64,000 nt of DNA from Tatumella sp. JGM118 (GCF_018257515.1 NZ_JAERJR010000007.1:92112-156111), one strand, 5' to 3'; shown: positions 28,010 to 37,620, counted from the stretch's first letter. The notes: generated from the sequence alone by a model not told the origin. Numbers and translations are program-made.

Positions 28010-29071
28010 ATGAAAAATAGCATTCGCGCGTTCGCATCACTCGCACTGGCTTTAGTGGCTTACAGCCACTCTGCATTTGCCGTGCTTTATCCGTTGCCCC
28101 CGGCAAACAGCAGTCTTATCGGTGAGAACCTTGAACTCACTCTGCCGCAGGACAATAAACTGCCACTGGAAGCTTTCGCCTCTCAATACCAGATGGGATT
28201 GAGTAATATGCTGGAGGCCAATCCGAAGGTAGATGTTTACCTGCCGCGCGGTGGCAGCAAACTTATCATCCCTCAGCAATTGATCCTGCCGGATGCACCG
28301 CGCGAAGGTATTGTGATCAATAGCGCCGAGATGCGTCTCTACTACTACCCGAAAGGCACGCACAGTGTCGTGGTTCTGCCTATCGGTATCGGCGAACTGG
28401 GTAAAGATACCCCGCTGAACTGGGTGACCAGTGTGCAGCATAAGCGTCCTTTCCCGACCTGGACACCGACAAAAGCAATGCATGCAGAATATGAAGCTAA
28501 TGGCCAGAACCTGCCGGACGTCTTCCCTGCCGGACCGGATAACCCGATGGGTCTGTATGCGCTCTATATTGGTCGCCTGTACGCTATTCACGGCACCAAT
28601 GCTAACTTCGGTATCGGTTTACGCGTGAGCCACGGTTGTGTGCGTCTGCGTGCTGACGATATCAAATGGTTGTTTGAAAATGTGCCGGTAGGTACCCGTG
28701 TGCAATTTATCGATCAGCCCGTCAAAGTCGCAGTAGAGCCTGACGGGTCGCGTTATATTGAAGTGCATAACCCGCTGTCTACCACCGAAGCGCAGTTTAC
28801 CTCCAACGCGGAAGTGCCGTTAACCCTTACACCGGCCATCAGCAAAATGCTGACCGACCCGGGGATTAACCAGAATGTGTTGAATGCTGCACTGAAAGCG
28901 CGTTCCGGAATGCCGGTAAAAATTAATGGCGTCGGCAATGCGGTAAACACGACACCTCAACCGGTGGCAGAGACTTCTGAAGCACAGCCTAAAGAAGAAC
29001 CGCTGACACCGAATACTCCACAGGGTGCCAATGTGATCACGGAGCAGCCTCAGGCAGCAACGGCCGGATAA
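28010..29071 (+). CDS. ldtB: L,D-transpeptidase LdtB (YbiS/ErfK family)
   Basis: Periplasmic enzyme that attaches Braun lipoprotein to peptidoglycan. It has a signal peptide (residues 1-24, ending AFA), a LysM-like segment ([16 protein letters not shown]), and the YkuD domain with the catalytic His/Cys signature [11 protein letters not shown] ... SHGCVRLR. The match to E. coli YbiS is near-complete over the first 300 residues. The C-terminus has about 50 extra residues rich in Pro, Thr and Glu, absent from E. coli LdtB (306 residues). In E. coli the gene lies next to ybiT; here it is displaced. Confidence 0.9.
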   Translation: MKNSIRAFASLALALVAYSHSAFAVLYPLPPANSSLIGENLELTLPQDNKLPLEAFASQYQMGLSNMLEANPKVDVYLPRGGSKLIIPQQLILPDAPREGIVINSAEMRLYYYPKGTHSVVVLPIGIGELGKDTPLNWVTSVQHKRPFPTWTPTKAMHAEYEANGQNLPDVFPAGPDNPMGLYALYIGRLYAIHGTNANFGIGLRVSHGCVRLRADDIKWLFENVPVGTRVQFIDQPVKVAVEPDGSRYIEVHNPLSTTEAQFTSNAEVPLTLTPAISKMLTDPGINQNVLNAALKARSGMPVKINGVGNAVNTTPQPVAETSEAQPKEEPLTPNTPQGANVITEQPQAATAG

Positions 29072-29100
29072 ATCCTCCACGCCCTGCCCTAAGTTCTGAT

Positions 29101-29128
29101 AAAAAGCCCCGCTCTGGCGGGGCTTTTT
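29101..29128 (+). terminator. Terminator after ldtB
   Basis: Perfect stem AAAAAGCCCCGC / GCGGGGCTTTTT with loop TCTG, 30 nt after the stop. Strong and bidirectional in form. Confidence 0.92.
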
Positions 29129-29142
29129 ATTGTATCCAGAAA

Positions 29143-29296
29143 ACCCCCAGCCAGGCTGGGGGTTCCGTAAAGCTTTCAGCTTTGGGCCGTATATAAAAAC
29201 CCCTTTTGATTTTTAAAACACCTTGCGGTCTGGCAACTGCAAAGGTTCAACAGGAAATCAAAAGGGGGTCCCAATGAGGGACGAAAAGAGCTTGAT
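29143..29296 (+). mobile_element. IS200-family (IS200/IS1541) left-end remnant
   Basis: The segment matches the start of IS200-type elements as I recall them. It has the end hairpin CCCCCAGCC/AGGCTGGGGG (about 29145-29163), the untranslated leader with CACCTTGCGGTCTGGCAACTG, and a second inverted repeat (CCCCTTTTGATTT near 29200 with AAATCAAAAGGGGG near 29255) that in IS200 hides the ribosome site of tnpA. tnpA begins at ATG 29274 (MRDEKSL) and is lost after about seven codons; the frame then runs 19 foreign codons to TAA. The transposase and right end are missing, so it cannot move by itself. Confidence 0.85.
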
Positions 29297-29354
29297 GCGG
29301 AGTTCCGGGGCAGACAGCAACCTGTCTCTGACGCCGCCTGTCCGGCCTGCTTAA
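29274..29354 (+). pseudogene. Truncated tnpA start of the IS200 remnant
   Basis: ATG-AGG-GAC-GAA-AAG-AGC-TTG matches the first codons of IS200-type tnpA; later codons do not. The frame ends at TAA (29352-29354) after 26 codons. No Y1 transposase motif remains. Confidence 0.7.
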
Positions 29355-29360
29355 AATGCC

Positions 29361-30551
29361 TCAGACCGGCTTGATGATATCCCGCCGGAGTAAGCGGATC
29401 ATCAGCACTACCCCTCCGGCAACCACCAGCATTGCCGCCAGATAGACGGATCGGATCCCGGCGAAATTCATCAGCAGACCCGCCACCGGTCCGGTGATCC
29501 CCAGACCGAAATCCAGGAAGGCAGAGTAAGTTCCAAGGGCGGCCCCCTGGCTTTGAGGTTCAACCTGTTTCACCGCCTCCACGCCCAGCGCTGGAAATAT
29601 CAGCGAGAAACCACAGCCGGTAAGAAAAGCGCCGATATCGGCGGTCAGTACCGAATCCGCATGCCAGAGCAGAAACAGCCCGACCCCTTCCGCCAGAAAG
29701 GAGATCAGTGAAACCTTCAGTCCCCCGAAACGGTTGATAGCATTGCCCGATACCAGCCTGATAACGGTGAATCCCAGGCTGTACAGGGTCAGCGTCACCG
29801 CGGCTCCGCCCCATCCCCGGCTACCGAAATAGAGCGTGATAAAGGTCGCAATCACCCCGAAACCAATGGTGCCGGCACTGAGTCCCAGCCCGAAAATCCA
29901 CACCCGCCGGAAGACCTGGCTAAAGGGAACACGTTTAGCGACGGTCACGATAATGGCCGGCTTTTTACTGGCTAAGACAAAACCCAGCACGGCCATCAGT
30001 GCCACCAGTCCGGCAAAGCCACTGATCCCCATCCATTGATCGAGTAATACCCCCAGCGGTGCGCCAATCGCCATAGCCAGATAGGTCGCCACCCCGTTCC
30101 AGGAGATCACCCGCGCCGTATGTACCGGACCGACGAGATTCATCCCCCACAGGGTTGCTCCCGTGCTACTGAAACTTTCGCCGAACCCCAGACAAATACG
30201 CCCCGCCGCCAGCAGCAGTAAGCTCAGCATCGGACGGCCGGCAAGAATAGCCGCGATAATCGTCATCACGCCGCTCATTCCGCACAGCACCAGGCCCAGC
30301 ATCACGACTTTTTTCGGCCCGATACTGTCGGCAAGGCGACCACTTTGCGGCCGGCTGATAAGGGTAGAGAAATACTGCAAACTGATAATGATACCGGCAA
30401 TAAAGGAACTGTAGCCGAGGTTATGATGGACGAACCCGGGCAGTACCGCCAGGGGTAAGCCGACAGACAGATAGCAGAAGAAAGTGAAAATAACGACAGA
30501 AAGAATACGTAGGTTTAACTGAGTCCGGCCCAGCACTGCAGATTCAGCCAT
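29361..30551 (-). CDS. MFS transporter, YfcJ/YhhS family
   Basis: Twelve-span major facilitator protein, 396 residues, of the group containing E. coli YfcJ and YhhS (UPF0226-type efflux proteins of unclear substrate). Family marks: SVGLPLAVLPGFVHHNLGYSS, RPQSGRLADSIGPKK, GFGESFSSTGATLWG, SWNGVATYLAMAIGAPLG and GCGFSLIFPALGVEAVKQV. The gene stands alone between the IS200 remnant and dusC. The ribosome site is weak. It is not at this site in E. coli, so it may have moved in with the rearrangement here. Confidence 0.83.
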   Translation of the reverse strand: MAESAVLGRTQLNLRILSVVIFTFFCYLSVGLPLAVLPGFVHHNLGYSSFIAGIIISLQYFSTLISRPQSGRLADSIGPKKVVMLGLVLCGMSGVMTIIAAILAGRPMLSLLLLAAGRICLGFGESFSSTGATLWGMNLVGPVHTARVISWNGVATYLAMAIGAPLGVLLDQWMGISGFAGLVALMAVLGFVLASKKPAIIVTVAKRVPFSQVFRRVWIFGLGLSAGTIGFGVIATFITLYFGSRGWGGAAVTLTLYSLGFTVIRLVSGNAINRFGGLKVSLISFLAEGVGLFLLWHADSVLTADIGAFLTGCGFSLIFPALGVEAVKQVEPQSQGAALGTYSAFLDFGLGITGPVAGLLMNFAGIRSVYLAAMLVVAGGVVLMIRLLRRDIIKPV

Positions 30552-30638
30552 GATAAGTAAAACATCCGGAGATTGAGGGTGAATCCTTTAATCATAGCGT
30601 CTGATGGCGTAATACGACAACCGTAAAACGCATTGTCT

Positions 30639-31586
30639 TCAGCACAGACTATCGGCTGCCCGCGCGATCGCCGAGGCGATAAGCCCCGATGTCGCCAGAG
30701 GGCGGACATCACTGAAAAGTTCGCTGGCTTGCGGATACGCTTTACGGAGATAACCCAGCCACTGCTTGATGCGTGCGAGATGATATAACCCGGTATCCCC
30801 TTGCTTTTCCAGCTGACAATACTTATTCAGCAGCTGAACTACCTGCGGCCAGGCCATCGGCGGCTCATTATATTTGATGACACGGCTAAGATTCGGCACA
30901 TTCAGCGCCCAGCGGCCCACCATGACATCATGACATCCGGTCACCCGGAGACATTGCATGGCACTCTGATGATCGCGGATTTCACCATTGGCGATAACGG
31001 GAATAGATAAACGCTGACGGATTTCACCTATCGCCGGCCAGTTAATGGCCTCCGCCTTATAACCGTCTTCTTTCGTCCTGCCGTGAACCACCAGTTCTGT
31101 CGCACCGGCGCTGGCAACGGCATCGGCAATTTCGAGGCATCGCGCACTCGAATCCCAGCCCAGCCTGACTTTTACCGTGACGGGTAATTCTGCGGGTACC
31201 GCCTCGCGCATGGCTTTAGCGGCCTGATAAATCACATCGGGATCTTTGAGTAAGGTAGCACCACCACCACTGCCGTTGACCATTTTGGAAGGACAACCGC
31301 AATTGAGATCCACCCCGTAAGATCCTAATTCAACCGCACGAGCCGCATTTTCGGCCAGCCAGCCGGCATGCTGCCCCAGCAACTGGATCCTGACCAGGGT
31401 GCCGGACGAGGTCCGGCTGTGATGATGCAACTCCGGGCACAGCCGGTAAAACGATTTTGCGGGTAATAACTGATCCACCACCCGGAGAAACTCCGTAATG
31501 CACAGATCATAATCATTCACTTCTGAAAGAAGTTCCCTGACTAAAGAATCAAGCACGCCCTCCATCGGCGCCAGTAATACCCGCAT
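30639..31586 (-). CDS. dusC: tRNA-dihydrouridine(16) synthase DusC
   Basis: FMN enzyme that reduces U16 in tRNA D-loops. 315 residues, identical in length to E. coli DusC. It starts [20 protein letters not shown], has the catalytic Cys in [19 protein letters not shown], the [12 protein letters not shown] segment and the FMN loop NGEI. It lies 5 nt after the rhlE stop on the same strand, so the two genes are probably one transcript. In E. coli dusC is near 48 min beside yohD-type genes and not beside rhlE. Confidence 0.95.
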   Translation of the reverse strand: MRVLLAPMEGVLDSLVRELLSEVNDYDLCITEFLRVVDQLLPAKSFYRLCPELHHHSRTSSGTLVRIQLLGQHAGWLAENAARAVELGSYGVDLNCGCPSKMVNGSGGGATLLKDPDVIYQAAKAMREAVPAELPVTVKVRLGWDSSARCLEIADAVASAGATELVVHGRTKEDGYKAEAINWPAIGEIRQRLSIPVIANGEIRDHQSAMQCLRVTGCHDVMVGRWALNVPNLSRVIKYNEPPMAWPQVVQLLNKYCQLEKQGDTGLYHLARIKQWLGYLRKAYPQASELFSDVRPLATSGLIASAIARAADSLC

Positions 31587-31591
31587 CGTTA

Positions 31592-32923
31592 TCAGGTCCG
31601 TTCGGTCTTTTTCGGCCCCTGCGAACGACGTGGCGGCCGCGGGCTGCCAGTATTCATCCGGGGTTTACCGTTATCACCGCCAGGTTTGCGGGAAGACTGA
31701 CCCCGGGGCCCCTGTCCGCCACCACCCGGACGACGATCACGTCCTCCCTGACGGCCATTCTGGATGGGCTCGGCTTTGATAGACGGATCCGGCTCAAAAC
31801 CAGGCAGCGCCAGACGCGGGATTTCACGCTTCAGTAAACGCTCGATATCACGCAGCAGTTTATGTTCATCAACACACACCAGTGACAAGGCAGCACCGGT
31901 CGATGCCGCACGGCCGGTACGCCCGATACGGTGAACATAGTCTTCCGCCACATTCGGTAGTTCGTAGTTCACTACATGAGGCAGTTCTTCGATATCAATT
32001 CCCCTGGCCGCGATATCGGTCGCAACCAGTACACGCACTGCGCCGGTTTTAAAATCAGCCAGTGCCCGGGTACGGGCACCCTGGCTTTTATTACCGTGAA
32101 TAGCTGCCGCCGTAATACCGTCTTTATTCAGCTGTTCGGCCAGATGGTTAGCCCCGTGCTTGGTACGGGTAAATACCAGCACCTGCTGCCAGTTATCACG
32201 ACCAATCAGATACGAAAGCAGTTCCCGCTTACGTTTTTTATCCACAAAGTGAACCTGCTGACTGACCTGTTCAGACGCGGTATTACGACGCACCACTTCA
32301 ATCAGGGACGGGCGATCCAGCAGTTTTTCGGCCAGCGCTTTGATCTCATCTGAGAAGGTGGCTGAGAACAACAGGTTCTGTCGGCGTGGCGGTAATTTAG
32401 CCAGTACCCGACGGATATCATGGATAAAGCCCATATCCAGCATCCGGTCAGCTTCATCCAGTACCAGAATTTCAACGGTAGAAATATCGACCGCATTCTG
32501 ATGCATAAGATCCAGCAGACGGCCCGGGGTCGCGACCAGGATATCGACCCCGCCACGCAGTTTCATCATCTGTGGGTTAATGCTGACCCCGCCGAAGACG
32601 ACCAGTGAGCGCATGTTCAGATAACGGCTGTACTCACGCACATTTTCCCCGACCTGAGCCGCCAGTTCACGGGTCGGTGTCAGGATCAGGGCGCGTACGG
32701 GACGACGTCCTTTAGCCACCGGCGGGGTGGTGGATAACCGTTGCAGCATTGGCAGGGTAAAGCCGGCGGTTTTACCGGTACCCGTCTGAGCGCTTGCCAG
32801 TAAATCCCCCCCTGCCAGCACAACAGGGATCGCCTGACGCTGAATAGGTGTAGGTTCACTGTAGCCTTGTTCGCTGACAGCACGCAGGATGTCGGCGCTA
32901 AGGCCGAGAGATTCAAAAGACAT
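31592..32923 (-). CDS. rhlE: DEAD-box RNA helicase RhlE
   Basis: ATP-dependent RNA helicase acting in ribosome maturation and mRNA decay. It has the Q motif ([11 protein letters not shown]), Walker [22 protein letters not shown] in [17 protein letters not shown], and the C-terminal motifs [23 protein letters not shown] and HRIGRTGRA. The tail (about residues 385-443) is Gly/Arg/Pro-rich, as expected for RNA binding. 443 residues. The syntenic order with ybhQ/ybhL follows E. coli. Confidence 0.95.
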   Translation of the reverse strand: MSFESLGLSADILRAVSEQGYSEPTPIQRQAIPVVLAGGDLLASAQTGTGKTAGFTLPMLQRLSTTPPVAKGRRPVRALILTPTRELAAQVGENVREYSRYLNMRSLVVFGGVSINPQMMKLRGGVDILVATPGRLLDLMHQNAVDISTVEILVLDEADRMLDMGFIHDIRRVLAKLPPRRQNLLFSATFSDEIKALAEKLLDRPSLIEVVRRNTASEQVSQQVHFVDKKRKRELLSYLIGRDNWQQVLVFTRTKHGANHLAEQLNKDGITAAAIHGNKSQGARTRALADFKTGAVRVLVATDIAARGIDIEELPHVVNYELPNVAEDYVHRIGRTGRAASTGAALSLVCVDEHKLLRDIERLLKREIPRLALPGFEPDPSIKAEPIQNGRQGGRDRRPGGGGQGPRGQSSRKPGGDNGKPRMNTGSPRPPRRSQGPKKTERT

Positions 32924-33144
32924 GGGAAATAGTTACTCCGGAACGCCCTGACCGTAAATTTACGGCGCAGTTTTCAGGGGGTAGTGTTATGTGACTCAGA
33001 GATGAGTCAGTGGCAAAAACTACGATGCATAATACGGGCAGTCTACCAGAGTTAGGGGCACTGCGCGAGTGCCATTACCTATCAATAGCACCGGTCTGTA
33101 AAAACCCGTCCCGGCTACAGTAAACTGTCCGTCAGTAAGAAAGA

Positions 33145-33537
33145 TTAGCTGCGTTTATTTTCGGTGTGACGCACCGGCTCTTTAGCCAGTAAGGAGATCA
33201 GGGCCGGACCGACCAGCATGACAACTCCCAGCGCACCCACCAGTAAAGGGTTGTGGACCACACGGGACAGTAACAACAGAGTTAACATTGCCGCACCGAA
33301 GTAATACGTGGTGCTGGCTTCTTCAAGATAATCGCCAATCAGTCGCAGACGTGCGATACGCTGCGTCACCATCATCGCGACCAGAACGATGACGTAAGCC
33401 GCCACCAGACCCGCGCTGACTTCAGCTAATAACCGGTGTTTCCATCCCCAAATCAGGAACACAACAACACTCAGATGCATTGCAATATGGAAGCAGGTTT
33501 GCCCAGTGATAATCTGAACACGGTTAGACCATTTCAT
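33145..33537 (-). CDS. ybhQ: Inner-membrane protein YbhQ
   Basis: Small protein with four hydrophobic segments, function unknown. It matches E. coli YbhQ at MKW--RV---TG--C, LEE--TTYYFGAA, LLLSRV and GPALISLLAK. Fifteen open codons precede ATG 33537, but that ATG has AGGAGAG upstream and gives the family N-terminus MKWSNRVQ. 130 residues (E. coli 136). Confidence 0.85.
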   Translation of the reverse strand: MKWSNRVQIITGQTCFHIAMHLSVVVFLIWGWKHRLLAEVSAGLVAAYVIVLVAMMVTQRIARLRLIGDYLEEASTTYYFGAAMLTLLLLSRVVHNPLLVGALGVVMLVGPALISLLAKEPVRHTENKRS

Positions 33538-33924
33538 TTTTCTCTCCTGGCAGACTGTTAAGCCGCCCATGCACACCGGCATCGCCGGTCAGGATTATTC
33601 AGACTAATCCAGTTTTAAAAAAAGAGCCTGTTTTTTAATTTTTACGGGTGTTTTTTTGTGATTCAGACACCAGTTTTTGCTTATCCGGCATTTACTCAGG
33701 TGTGGCATTATGCCACAAAAATCACTTTTTTTGAATTTTTTGCAATTATGCAAAATTTCGGCAGTGAGTTATGCCTCCCGAAGCCCCTGAATTCAGTGTG
33801 TTGCAGCAGAATATTTTTTATCGCTGTACGCAGCCGCTGATCCCCCGGAATACACGGAATGCTATCGGACCGGAATAACGCCAGGGGGGTGTTTTGCGGC
33901 CTGTCGCCGTGGAAAACGGGCAAT
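33538..33924. other. AT-rich spacer between ybhQ and ybhL with two palindromes
   Basis: About 390 nt without a credible gene. Two inverted repeats with 7-bp arms lie close together: TGTGGCA-TTA-TGCCACA (33701-33717) and TTTTGCA-ATTA-TGCAAAA (33738-33755), in AT-rich surroundings. The region must hold the ybhQ promoter. I do not recognise the palindromes. Confidence 0.4.
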
Positions 33925-33946
33925 AAAAAAGGGGCCCTAAGGCCCC
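33925..33946 (-). terminator. Terminator after ybhL
   Basis: On the minus strand GGGGCC-TTAGG-GGCCCC is followed by six U, 20 nt after the ybhL stop. Confidence 0.85.
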
Positions 33947-33965
33947 GGCACAAAATGAACATCAA

Positions 33966-34676
33966 TTAGCGGCGATTACCAAAGATACGCAGCAACATCA
34001 TAAACAGGTTAATGAAGTCCAGATACAGCGTCAGTGCGCCGACGATACTGTAACGACGAAGATTTTCTTTATCGTTAATATCGATATTCTCACCCATATA
34101 TTTCAGTTTCTGGGTGTCATAGGCGGTCAGCCCCACAAAGACCACCACACCAATATAGGTAATTGCCCACATTAACGCCGGGCTCTTCAGCCAGTAGTTC
34201 ACCAGAGAAGCCACCAGGATGCCGATCAGCGCCATAAACAACAGACTGCCCATCTTGCTGAGATCACGTTTAGTCGTATAGCCATACAGAGTCATGGCAC
34301 CAAACATGCCGGCAGTGACAAAGAAAGTGCTGGCAATCGATGAATAGGTATACACCAGAAAAATACTGGCCATGGTCAGTCCGGTCAGCGCCGAATAGAG
34401 CATAAACAGGCCGGTCGCCAGTGCCCCGCTCATCTTATGCACCATGCCGGAGAGGACAAAAACCACCGCCAGCTGAAGAATGATCAAGCCAAAAAAGGTG
34501 ATCTGACTGGAGAATACAAACTCCATGACGCGGGGAGTTCTGACAGCAAACCAGCTGACAAACGCCGTCAGTAACAGCCCGCAGGTCATCCAGCCATAGA
34601 CCTGAGCCATATAAGTTTGCAGGCCGGAACCGGCCCGTTGTAACGCTGAATTATCCTGACGTTGATATCGCTCCAT
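33966..34676 (-). CDS. ybhL: Bax-inhibitor-1 family membrane protein YbhL
   Basis: Seven-span inner-membrane protein of the BI-1/YccA/TMBIM family; family members leak Ca2+ or bind FtsH, but the role of YbhL is unknown. It matches E. coli YbhL closely: RAGSGLQTYMAQVYGWMT, YSALTGLTMASIFLVYT, AGMFGAMTLYGYTTKRDLS, VFVGLTAYDTQKLKYMGE and LYLDFINLFMMLLRIFGNRR. ATG at 34676 has AGAGGTGGAG upstream, giving 236 residues (E. coli 234); upstream codons are ignored. Confidence 0.93.
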   Translation of the reverse strand: MERYQRQDNSALQRAGSGLQTYMAQVYGWMTCGLLLTAFVSWFAVRTPRVMEFVFSSQITFFGLIILQLAVVFVLSGMVHKMSGALATGLFMLYSALTGLTMASIFLVYTYSSIASTFFVTAGMFGAMTLYGYTTKRDLSKMGSLLFMALIGILVASLVNYWLKSPALMWAITYIGVVVFVGLTAYDTQKLKYMGENIDINDKENLRRYSIVGALTLYLDFINLFMMLLRIFGNRR

Positions 34677-34748
34677 GCTCCACCTCTTTACTAAATTAAA
34701 CCGGTGCTTAAGTTTGGCACAAATCACGGTGACTGCGCCAGTGAAGGG

Positions 34749-35897
34749 TTATTCCCGCGCCAGACACTGTCTGTAACGGGTATTTACCCGCTCAGCATAC
34801 CAGGCTGTCGTCAGCTGACGGGTAATTTTCGGGCTTTCCAGTTCGATGCCGGGCAATCTGGCCCGCGGCAGTGCACGGCCATTCTGTTTATCCGCCAGCC
34901 GGAAGACCTGTTTCCAGACGTCACTTTGGGAAAACTCAGGGTCCTCCCCCAGAGTCAGCTGATGACGGAGGGAGGAAGCACTGATCCCCAGACGGCCCTG
35001 CAGACTCAGTACCGCTTTTTCCGTGCTGCCGACCCCGTCACCGTCATAACGTATAAGGTCACCATCCAATGCCAGCCGGCGGCCGGTTAACTGCATTACG
35101 GCGGCCTGGAACGCTGCATTCCGGCTGGCATACCAGCCGGCATTATAATCGGCAAAACGATAAATCATCGACGGATAGTCAGCCGGATAGCCCAACAGAT
35201 GCAGTGTACCAAACCAGACGCTGCCCCGGCGACTGAAGACTTCACGACGCAGTGTTTTATCCACCGGCCACGGATAACCGGCAGCATGCTGTTCGGCGAA
35301 AGCAATACTCACCTGCATCGGACCGGCCGTATGCACCGGATTCAGATTGCCGAATAACCGCTGCCCCATCGGCACCGTGCCGATAAGGTCATCAAAAATG
35401 GCACTCAGCTGCTGCTCGTTGCGCACCGAATGCAGACGTTGTGCATAGCTTTTCCCATCCGGCGACGGGATTTTCAGGGCCGTATCCACCACAAATTGCG
35501 GGATATAGAGTGCAGCAGCGCGGCGATAAATCTCTTTCATCGCGATAGCGGGCAGACCACTCACCGGTGTGTCCGCATTGAACCCGGACTCCTGTCCGGC
35601 AACGGCAATCACCGCACAAAGATTTTGTGCTGACGGAGAAAGTTTCTGATGACTGAAGGCCTGATAAATATCTTCCGACCAGCCGGCTTTATCTCTGGCC
35701 GCCGGCGGAAGTAAGTGCTGCACCCGGGCCTTCACCACTGCGGGTTTTTCGGCCGGGACGGAGGGCTGATGCTGGCTGCAACCTGCCAGGGTGAGGAGTG
35801 CGGCGCATAACAGCACAGGGTAACGTCGCAGACCGGCACACCCCGGTAATGACGGCCACAGAGAGCGGATTGGCGGAACCACAGATAACACACTCAC
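34749..35897 (-). CDS. DUF1615-type lipoprotein
   Basis: Predicted envelope lipoprotein with an N-terminal hydrophobic stretch and lipobox LTLAGC (Cys about residue 40). The body has features like lytic transglycosylases: AVAGQESGFNADTP, GPMQVSIAFAEQHA and YRFADYNAGWYASRNAAFQ. I place it in the DUF1615 family, known from Pseudomonas and Erwinia-type bacteria; a peptidoglycan role is inference. The start GTG overlaps the moaE stop by 4 nt (GTGA), so it is translationally coupled to the moa operon, an unexpected partner. 382 residues. Confidence 0.7.
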   Translation of the reverse strand: MSVLSVVPPIRSLWPSLPGCAGLRRYPVLLCAALLTLAGCSQHQPSVPAEKPAVVKARVQHLLPPAARDKAGWSEDIYQAFSHQKLSPSAQNLCAVIAVAGQESGFNADTPVSGLPAIAMKEIYRRAAALYIPQFVVDTALKIPSPDGKSYAQRLHSVRNEQQLSAIFDDLIGTVPMGQRLFGNLNPVHTAGPMQVSIAFAEQHAAGYPWPVDKTLRREVFSRRGSVWFGTLHLLGYPADYPSMIYRFADYNAGWYASRNAAFQAAVMQLTGRRLALDGDLIRYDGDGVGSTEKAVLSLQGRLGISASSLRHQLTLGEDPEFSQSDVWKQVFRLADKQNGRALPRARLPGIELESPKITRQLTTAWYAERVNTRYRQCLARE

Positions 35898-36361
35898 CGG
35901 GACTCATCCCAGCGCCTGGCCGCCTGCGCATCGCTTTCCCGTGAACTCACCCAGCGATCCCCCTGCGCAGTCGCTTCCCGTTTCCAGAAAGGGGCCTGCG
36001 TTTTCAGAATATCCATAATGTAACTGGCTGCGGCAAAAGCACTGCTGCGATGCGCGGAACTGACGCCGACCAGCACAATCTCATCGCCGGGCGCCAGGCA
36101 CCCTACCCGATGAATAATGGCGACCTGCTGTAGCGGCCAGCGTTCCCGTGCGCGGGTGGCAATCTCGTGCAGTACTTTATCTGTCATTGCCGGATAATGC
36201 TCAAGTGTCAGGGTCGCGACACTGTCACCGGCATTATGATTACGCACTTTTCCGGTGAAAGTCACGATAGCCCCGTCCTCATCACTGGCGGACAGCCACT
36301 GGTAAACGTCGGCGACGGAGAACGGTGCTTCCCCGACCCTGATCATGGTATGACTCGTCAC
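35894..36361 (-). CDS. moaE: Molybdopterin synthase catalytic subunit MoaE
   Basis: With MoaD, converts cyclic pyranopterin monophosphate to molybdopterin by adding two sulfurs. 155 residues (E. coli 150). Conserved DEDGAIVTFTGKVRNHN, LTLEHYP, VGVSSAHRSSAF and the active-site Lys segment KTQAPFWKREA are present. The start is GTG, with an excellent GGAGG 7 nt upstream that lies over the moaD stop region. Fourth of the moaABCDE genes; it overlaps the next gene (DUF1615 lipoprotein) by 4 nt. Confidence 0.95.
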   Translation of the reverse strand: MTSHTMIRVGEAPFSVADVYQWLSASDEDGAIVTFTGKVRNHNAGDSVATLTLEHYPAMTDKVLHEIATRARERWPLQQVAIIHRVGCLAPGDEIVLVGVSSAHRSSAFAAASYIMDILKTQAPFWKREATAQGDRWVSSRESDAQAARRWDESR

Positions 36362-36364
36362 CGT

Positions 36365-36610
36365 TTAACCTCCGGTCACAGGCGGAAAGAAAGCCACTTC
36401 GTCCCCGTCATTCAGGGGATGACTGAACGGTACCAGGGTCTGATTGACGGCCACCAGCAGTTTCTCTTTCTCTAAAGCCAGTGCGAAACGCCCATCCCGG
36501 GCGACCAGATGCTGGTGTAAGGCATCAACATCCGGGTAACCGGCCGCGACCCCGAGATCTGAACATCCGGCCAGTTCACGAACACGGGCAAAGAACAACA
36601 CATTAATCAT
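36365..36610 (-). CDS. moaD: Molybdopterin synthase sulfur-carrier subunit MoaD
   Basis: Ubiquitin-like sulfur carrier of 81 residues, the E. coli length, ending FFPPVTGG; the C-terminal GG is adenylated by MoeB and thiocarboxylated. ATG at 36610 gives [13 protein letters not shown], the family start, and overlaps the moaC end by 8 nt; a GTG two codons upstream is less likely. Confidence 0.95.
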   Translation of the reverse strand: MINVLFFARVRELAGCSDLGVAAGYPDVDALHQHLVARDGRFALALEKEKLLVAVNQTLVPFSHPLNDGDEVAFFPPVTGG

Positions 36611-37088
36611 GTTCACCTGCCCTGAAATCGCCGGATTTACCGCCGGTTTTACTGACCAGCCGCACGCCGTCGATCACAATATCTTTCTGCACGGCTTTGC
36701 ACATATCGTAGATAGTCAGTGCAGCGACGGACGCCGCAGTGAGCGCTTCCATCTCCACGCCGGTTTTCCCGGTCAGCCGGCAGACGGCCTCAATATGCAC
36801 CCGGGCACTCTCCGGTAACGGGGTCAGAGTGACCTCTGCTTTGCTAAGCATCAGCGGATGACAGAGGGGGATAAGCTCCCAGGTCCGCTTGGCGGCTTGG
36901 ATACCGGCAATCCGGGCGGTGGCAAAGACATCGCCTTTGTGGTGGCTTCCGTCAATGATCATCTGCAGGGTCTGCGGATGCATACAAACGTACGCTTCTG
37001 CACGTGCTTCACGTACTGTCTCAGACTTGGCCGAGACATCGACCATATGGGCATCGCCGGCACGGTTGATATGGGTGAGTTGGGACAT
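36603..37088 (-). CDS. moaC: Cyclic pyranopterin monophosphate synthase MoaC
   Basis: Catalyses the second part of the first Moco step, converting the MoaA product to cyclic pyranopterin monophosphate. 161 residues, the E. coli length. Family motifs: FTHIN-like start ([16 protein letters not shown]), [35 protein letters not shown] and [12 protein letters not shown]. It lies 2 nt after moaB and overlaps moaD. Confidence 0.96.
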   Translation of the reverse strand: MSQLTHINRAGDAHMVDVSAKSETVREARAEAYVCMHPQTLQMIIDGSHHKGDVFATARIAGIQAAKRTWELIPLCHPLMLSKAEVTLTPLPESARVHIEAVCRLTGKTGVEMEALTAASVAALTIYDMCKAVQKDIVIDGVRLVSKTGGKSGDFRAGEHD

Positions 37089-37090
37089 AA

Positions 37091-37606
37091 TCAGATTTTC
37101 TTAAGCTGGGAAACAAAGTTACAAGGGCGGGTGGTCGCATCGATCTGTGAGCAGATAATCCGCTCCCAGGCCTGACGGCAGGCACTGGTCGAACCGGGCA
37201 GCGCAAAGATCAGTGTCTGATTGGCCAGGCCCGCCAGTGCCCGTGACTGCAGGGTAGCCGCACCGATGTCTTCATACGAGACCATCCGGAATAATTCACC
37301 AAACCCCTCGATGGGGCGATCGAGCAGAGGTTCGATGGCCTCTGGCGTACTGTTTTTAGGGTGAAAGCCGGTGCCGCCATTGATAATAATGACCTGCACC
37401 TGCTCACTGACAATCCAGCGGGAGACAGCCGCCCGGAGGTGATAACGATTATCCGGACAGATAAGCTGTTCTGCCACCTGATGGCCCGCCTCCCGGACGG
37501 CTCCGGCTAAATAGTCACCGGAACTGTCCTGCGAGGCATCGCGGCTATCGGAGACGGTCATGACCGCCACGGATAACGGCACAAACGCTTGCGGGGATTT
37601 ACTCAT
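37091..37606 (-). CDS. moaB: Molybdenum cofactor biosynthesis protein MoaB
   Basis: MogA/MoeA-like MPT-binding protein, dispensable in E. coli, of uncertain role in Moco synthesis. 171 residues (E. coli 170). It has the MoCF-binding motif [18 protein letters not shown] and SYEDIG, and [11 protein letters not shown] near the end. It lies 14 nt downstream of moaA. Confidence 0.94.
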   Translation of the reverse strand: MSKSPQAFVPLSVAVMTVSDSRDASQDSSGDYLAGAVREAGHQVAEQLICPDNRYHLRAAVSRWIVSEQVQVIIINGGTGFHPKNSTPEAIEPLLDRPIEGFGELFRMVSYEDIGAATLQSRALAGLANQTLIFALPGSTSACRQAWERIICSQIDATTRPCNFVSQLKKI

Positions 37607-37620
37607 TCTGTCTCTCCTGA

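Noticed and set aside
33708..33965. 85-codon frame on the minus strand between ybhL and ybhQ
   Set aside because: It contains the ybhL terminator and two palindromes, and shows no conserved protein features.
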